Assembly (NCBI GenBank): GCA_023426545.1
Contig: JAFAAN010000139.1
Location: forward strand, 1 to 64,000
Direction: 5' to 3'
Source of the DNA: Pseudomonadota bacterium
GTDB taxonomy: Bacteria; Myxococcota; Myxococcia; Myxococcales; Myxococcaceae
DNA: 64,000 nucleotides
Part shown: positions 62,101-64,000 of the stretch, piece after piece
Layout: every line of letters starts with the position of its first letter
How positions within the stretch are numbered: position 1 is the stretch's first letter
Program-made: the position numbers and the translations under genes
The notes under the pieces: model-generated
Seen by the model: only the letters and a program-made list of their open reading frames with translations
The model's database searches: none
Told to the model about the DNA's origin: nothing

Positions 62101-62504
62101 CGGGCACCTCGCAGGCCGAGCAGCGTGGCCAGGCGCCACTTCACGGCCACCCGCACGCGCCCCAACCACCGGGGGCCGAGGTCCCACCCCGACTCCAGGA
62201 CGACATCCCCACGGCGCACGCGGCGCACCCGCCCCAGCACCCGGGACGGGGGCAGCGGTGGATCCTCGCAGGCCGCGTTGTCCCCCTGGAGCGCCACCGT
62301 CCCGGCGTCCCACCGGCGCAGCCGGTGCAACACCAGGGCATGGTCGAACCGGGCCAGAAGCACATCCCCAGGCTGGGGCGCGCCCTCCAGCGGCTCGACT
62401 CCCGCGTGGTCACCCTTTCGCAACGACGGCCACATGCTGTCCCCCTGGACGGGGACCCAGCATGAGGCCGGGGGCACAACAGGAGCGGAAGTGTCGCGTG
62501 GCAT
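62097..62504 (-). CDS. S24/S26-family peptidase (signal-peptidase-like) of the peptide operon
   Basis: A 135-residue protein with the signal-peptidase core VQGDSMWPSLRKGDHA (catalytic Ser23), PQPGDVLLARFDHALVLHRLRR (His60) and VALQGDNAACEDPP (Asp75). His60 and Asp75 replace the Ser-Lys dyad arrangement of bacterial LepB, giving the Sec11-like (eukaryote/archaeal type) Ser-His form. The protein has no N-terminal transmembrane anchor. It starts the operon and could remove the leader peptide or process an exported partner. ATG at 62504 is used; no strong Shine-Dalgarno is visible. Confidence 0.8.
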   Translation of the reverse strand: MPRDTSAPVVPPASCWVPVQGDSMWPSLRKGDHAGVEPLEGAPQPGDVLLARFDHALVLHRLRRWDAGTVALQGDNAACEDPPLPPSRVLGRVRRVRRGDVVLESGWDLGPRWLGRVRVAVKWRLATLLGLRGAR

Positions 62505-62624
62505 CGCAGGCCACTCTAGCCGACCCGGCCCGCCCCCTGCGAGTTCGCACCAGAAGAATACCCCAACGTTTATCAGGGGTTACGCGCTCGACTCATTTTC
62601 TCAGAGTTGAGAGGATCGCCCTGA

Positions 62625-63926
62625 TTACTGTTCTCCAGCCGACACTGTCGTCGGGTGAACACCCTGCTGGGCACGCACCACCCTGGCGACATCGTCGAGC
62701 GACACGGGGATGGGCTCGCCTCCGGCCATGGGCTTGAGCTTCGCCTGGCCGCTGGTGCGCTCCACCTCACCGAGTACCAGCGTGAAGTGGGCGTTGCTCT
62801 TGTCCGCGCGCTTCATCTGGCTCTTGAGGCTCCCACCGCGGGTGTCGAACTCCACGCGCAGGCCCTCGCCGCGAAGGCGGCTCGCCAGGACGAAGGCGGC
62901 ATCATGCGAGCCCGCGTCCGCCACCGCCACGAAGACATCCGGGCGGACGGTGAACTGCTGGCCGCTCTCCTTCAGCAGCAGCACCAGCCGGTCCAGGCCA
63001 CACGCGAAGCCCACCGCGGGCACGTCCGGCCCTCCCAGGCTCTTCACCAGCTTGTCGTACCGGCCGCCGCCGCCCACGGTGCTCGCGGTGCCCAGCGCGG
63101 GGTGCGCGGCGATGAACTCGAAGACGGTGCGCGTGTAGTAGTCCAGGCCGCGCACCATGCGCGGGTTCACCACGTACCGGATGCCCAGCGCCGTCAGCTT
63201 CCGCTGCACGTCATCGAAGTGCGCGCGGCAGGGCTCGCACAGGGACTCCAGCACGTTGGGGCCAGCGGCGGCGATGGCCTGGCACTTCTCGTTCTTGCAG
63301 TCCAGGACGCGCAGGGGGTTGTTCTCCATGCGCCGCTGGCAGTCGCCGCAGAACGACTCGCGGTGGGCCTGGAGGTACTCCACCAGCCTGGCGTGGTACG
63401 CCGGCCGGCACGCGTCGTCCCCCAACGAGTTGAGGTTGAGGGTGATGTCCTGGAGGCCCAGCCGCCCGAGGAACTGGACCACCATGTCCATCATCTCGAC
63501 GTCCTGCGCGGCCTCCTTCGCGCCGTAGGCCTCCGCGCCGATTTGATAGAACTGGCGGTAGCGGCCCGTCTTCATCCGCTCATAGCGGAACATGGGCCCC
63601 ATGTAGAACCAGCGGGTCAGCGGCTCCTGGTTGCTGATGGAGTGCTCGATGTACGCGCGGGCCGCGGGCGCCGTGCCCTCGGGCCGCAGGGACAGGCTCC
63701 GGTCGCCCTTGTCCTTGAAGGTGTACATCTCCTTGCCGACGATGTCCGTCTCCTCGCCCACGCTGCGCACGAAGAGCGCCGTGTCCTCCACCATGGGCGT
63801 GCGGACCTCACCGTAGCCGAAGCGGCCGAACAGCTCGCGCGTCAGGCCCTCCACGTGCTGCCAGATCTCGATCTCCCCCGGGAGGAGATCGTTCATGCCC
63901 TTGACGCCAGCGACCTTCTGGCTCAC
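62625..63926 (-). CDS. hisS: Histidyl-tRNA synthetase
   Basis: A 433-residue class II synthetase that charges tRNA-His. It has KGMNDLLPGEIEIWQHVEG, motif 2 FYMGPMFRYERMKTGRYRQFYQIGAEAYGA, the HisRS signature VRGLDYYTRTVFEFIA, motif 3 VGGGGRYDKLVKSLGGPDVPAVGFACGLDRL, and an anticodon-binding C-terminal domain. The GTG at 63926 overlaps the stop of the upstream gene by four bases (GTGA). In E. coli hisS lies next to yfgM-bamB-der; here it is 40 kb away from that trio. Confidence 0.97.
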   Translation of the reverse strand: MSQKVAGVKGMNDLLPGEIEIWQHVEGLTRELFGRFGYGEVRTPMVEDTALFVRSVGEETDIVGKEMYTFKDKGDRSLSLRPEGTAPAARAYIEHSISNQEPLTRWFYMGPMFRYERMKTGRYRQFYQIGAEAYGAKEAAQDVEMMDMVVQFLGRLGLQDITLNLNSLGDDACRPAYHARLVEYLQAHRESFCGDCQRRMENNPLRVLDCKNEKCQAIAAAGPNVLESLCEPCRAHFDDVQRKLTALGIRYVVNPRMVRGLDYYTRTVFEFIAAHPALGTASTVGGGGRYDKLVKSLGGPDVPAVGFACGLDRLVLLLKESGQQFTVRPDVFVAVADAGSHDAAFVLASRLRGEGLRVEFDTRGGSLKSQMKRADKSNAHFTLVLGEVERTSGQAKLKPMAGGEPIPVSLDDVARVVRAQQGVHPTTVSAGEQ

Positions 63927-64000
63927 TTGAGGACTCCAATCCGCCTGCCCAGCCGCACCACCGCCTCCTCCTGGAGGCTGTCGTCCCAGACGACGCGGTT
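63923..64000 (-). CDS. C-terminal fragment of a gene running in from beyond the window
   Basis: An open frame on the minus strand, about 25 codons with the sequence NRVVWDDSLQEEAVVRLGRRIGVLK and then a stop, overlaps the hisS start by four bases (GTGA). Too short to name; it is probably the gene upstream of hisS in one operon. Confidence 0.45.
   Translation of the reverse strand, partial: NRVVWDDSLQEEAVVRLGRRIGVLK

Noticed and set aside
57179..62504. Calling the peptide operon a lasso-peptide cluster.
   Set aside because: No asparagine-synthetase-like cyclase or transglutaminase-like leader protease is present, so only a RiPP-like system can be supported.

Overview
The window is a high-GC (roughly 70%), densely coded chromosomal segment from a delta-proteobacterial/myxobacterial genome (order Myxococcales, most like Myxococcus or Corallococcus). 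Evidence: strong GC3 bias with long spurious open frames opposite real genes, many lipoproteins, c-di-GMP and receiver-domain fusions, a fatty-acyl-primed NRPS, a leucine/isovaleryl-CoA gene set and a sphingolipid locus. From memory, gene order matches the Myxococcus xanthus DK1622 region running from the myxoprincomide NRPS (MXAN_3779) through liuC (MXAN_3757) to the diguanylate cyclase dmxB (MXAN_3735). That correspondence is inference, not a search result. I saw no insertion sequence, prophage or CRISPR array.

Layout. 1-3.75 kb: 5' end of a fatty-acyl-AMP-ligase/NRPS gene read leftwards off the window. 3.9-10.3 kb: a PilZ-Hsp70 fusion, guaB, a lipoprotein and guaA. 10.3-16.9 kb: an S46 dipeptidyl-peptidase, an orphan MacB/FtsX-type permease, a lipoprotein and a DUF3014 protein. 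17-30 kb, mostly minus strand: a chain with tight junctions, in transcription order acyl-CoA dehydrogenase, unknown, rnc, two cyclophilins, era, der, a YfgM-like protein, a BamB-like lipoprotein, mutT and a YprB-type exonuclease. It is preceded by an acyl-CoA carboxylase beta subunit and an enoyl-CoA hydratase, which with the HMG-CoA lyase at 33.8 kb form a leucine/isovaleryl-CoA set. 30-37 kb: a duplicated Tim44/zinc-ribbon/TerB protein, a chemoreceptor-like protein, HMG-CoA lyase, a methyltransferase and an aminotransferase.

36.7-46.9 kb is a lipid locus. Serine palmitoyltransferase, a GNAT-family acyltransferase (bacterial ceramide synthase type) and an NAD-dependent epimerase-like protein (CerR type) form a plus-strand operon. 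It is flanked by a divergent, translationally coupled RND (HpnN/MMPL-like) transporter and PAP2-family phosphotransferase, and by a convergent MlaC-type periplasmic lipid carrier with a TolC-family protein. Together they plausibly make, decorate and export ceramide lipids.

47-58 kb: class I aldolase, tRNA-Ala(GGC), an RsmB-type methyltransferase, a receiver-cupin fusion, tRNA-Leu(CAA), a TPR-like protein, a receiver-GGDEF diguanylate cyclase followed by an FAD-oxidoreductase-receiver fusion, an HdeD-type protein and miaA. 57.2-62.5 kb holds the most novel-looking unit, a tightly coupled minus-strand operon: S24/S26 peptidase, PqqD-like protein, lipoprotein, 1031-residue exported beta-propeller protein, 58-residue Cys-containing peptide with a YxxP motif, and HPr-kinase-like protein. 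It looks like a RiPP-type peptide system with no recognised macrocyclase. hisS and the tail of another gene close the window.
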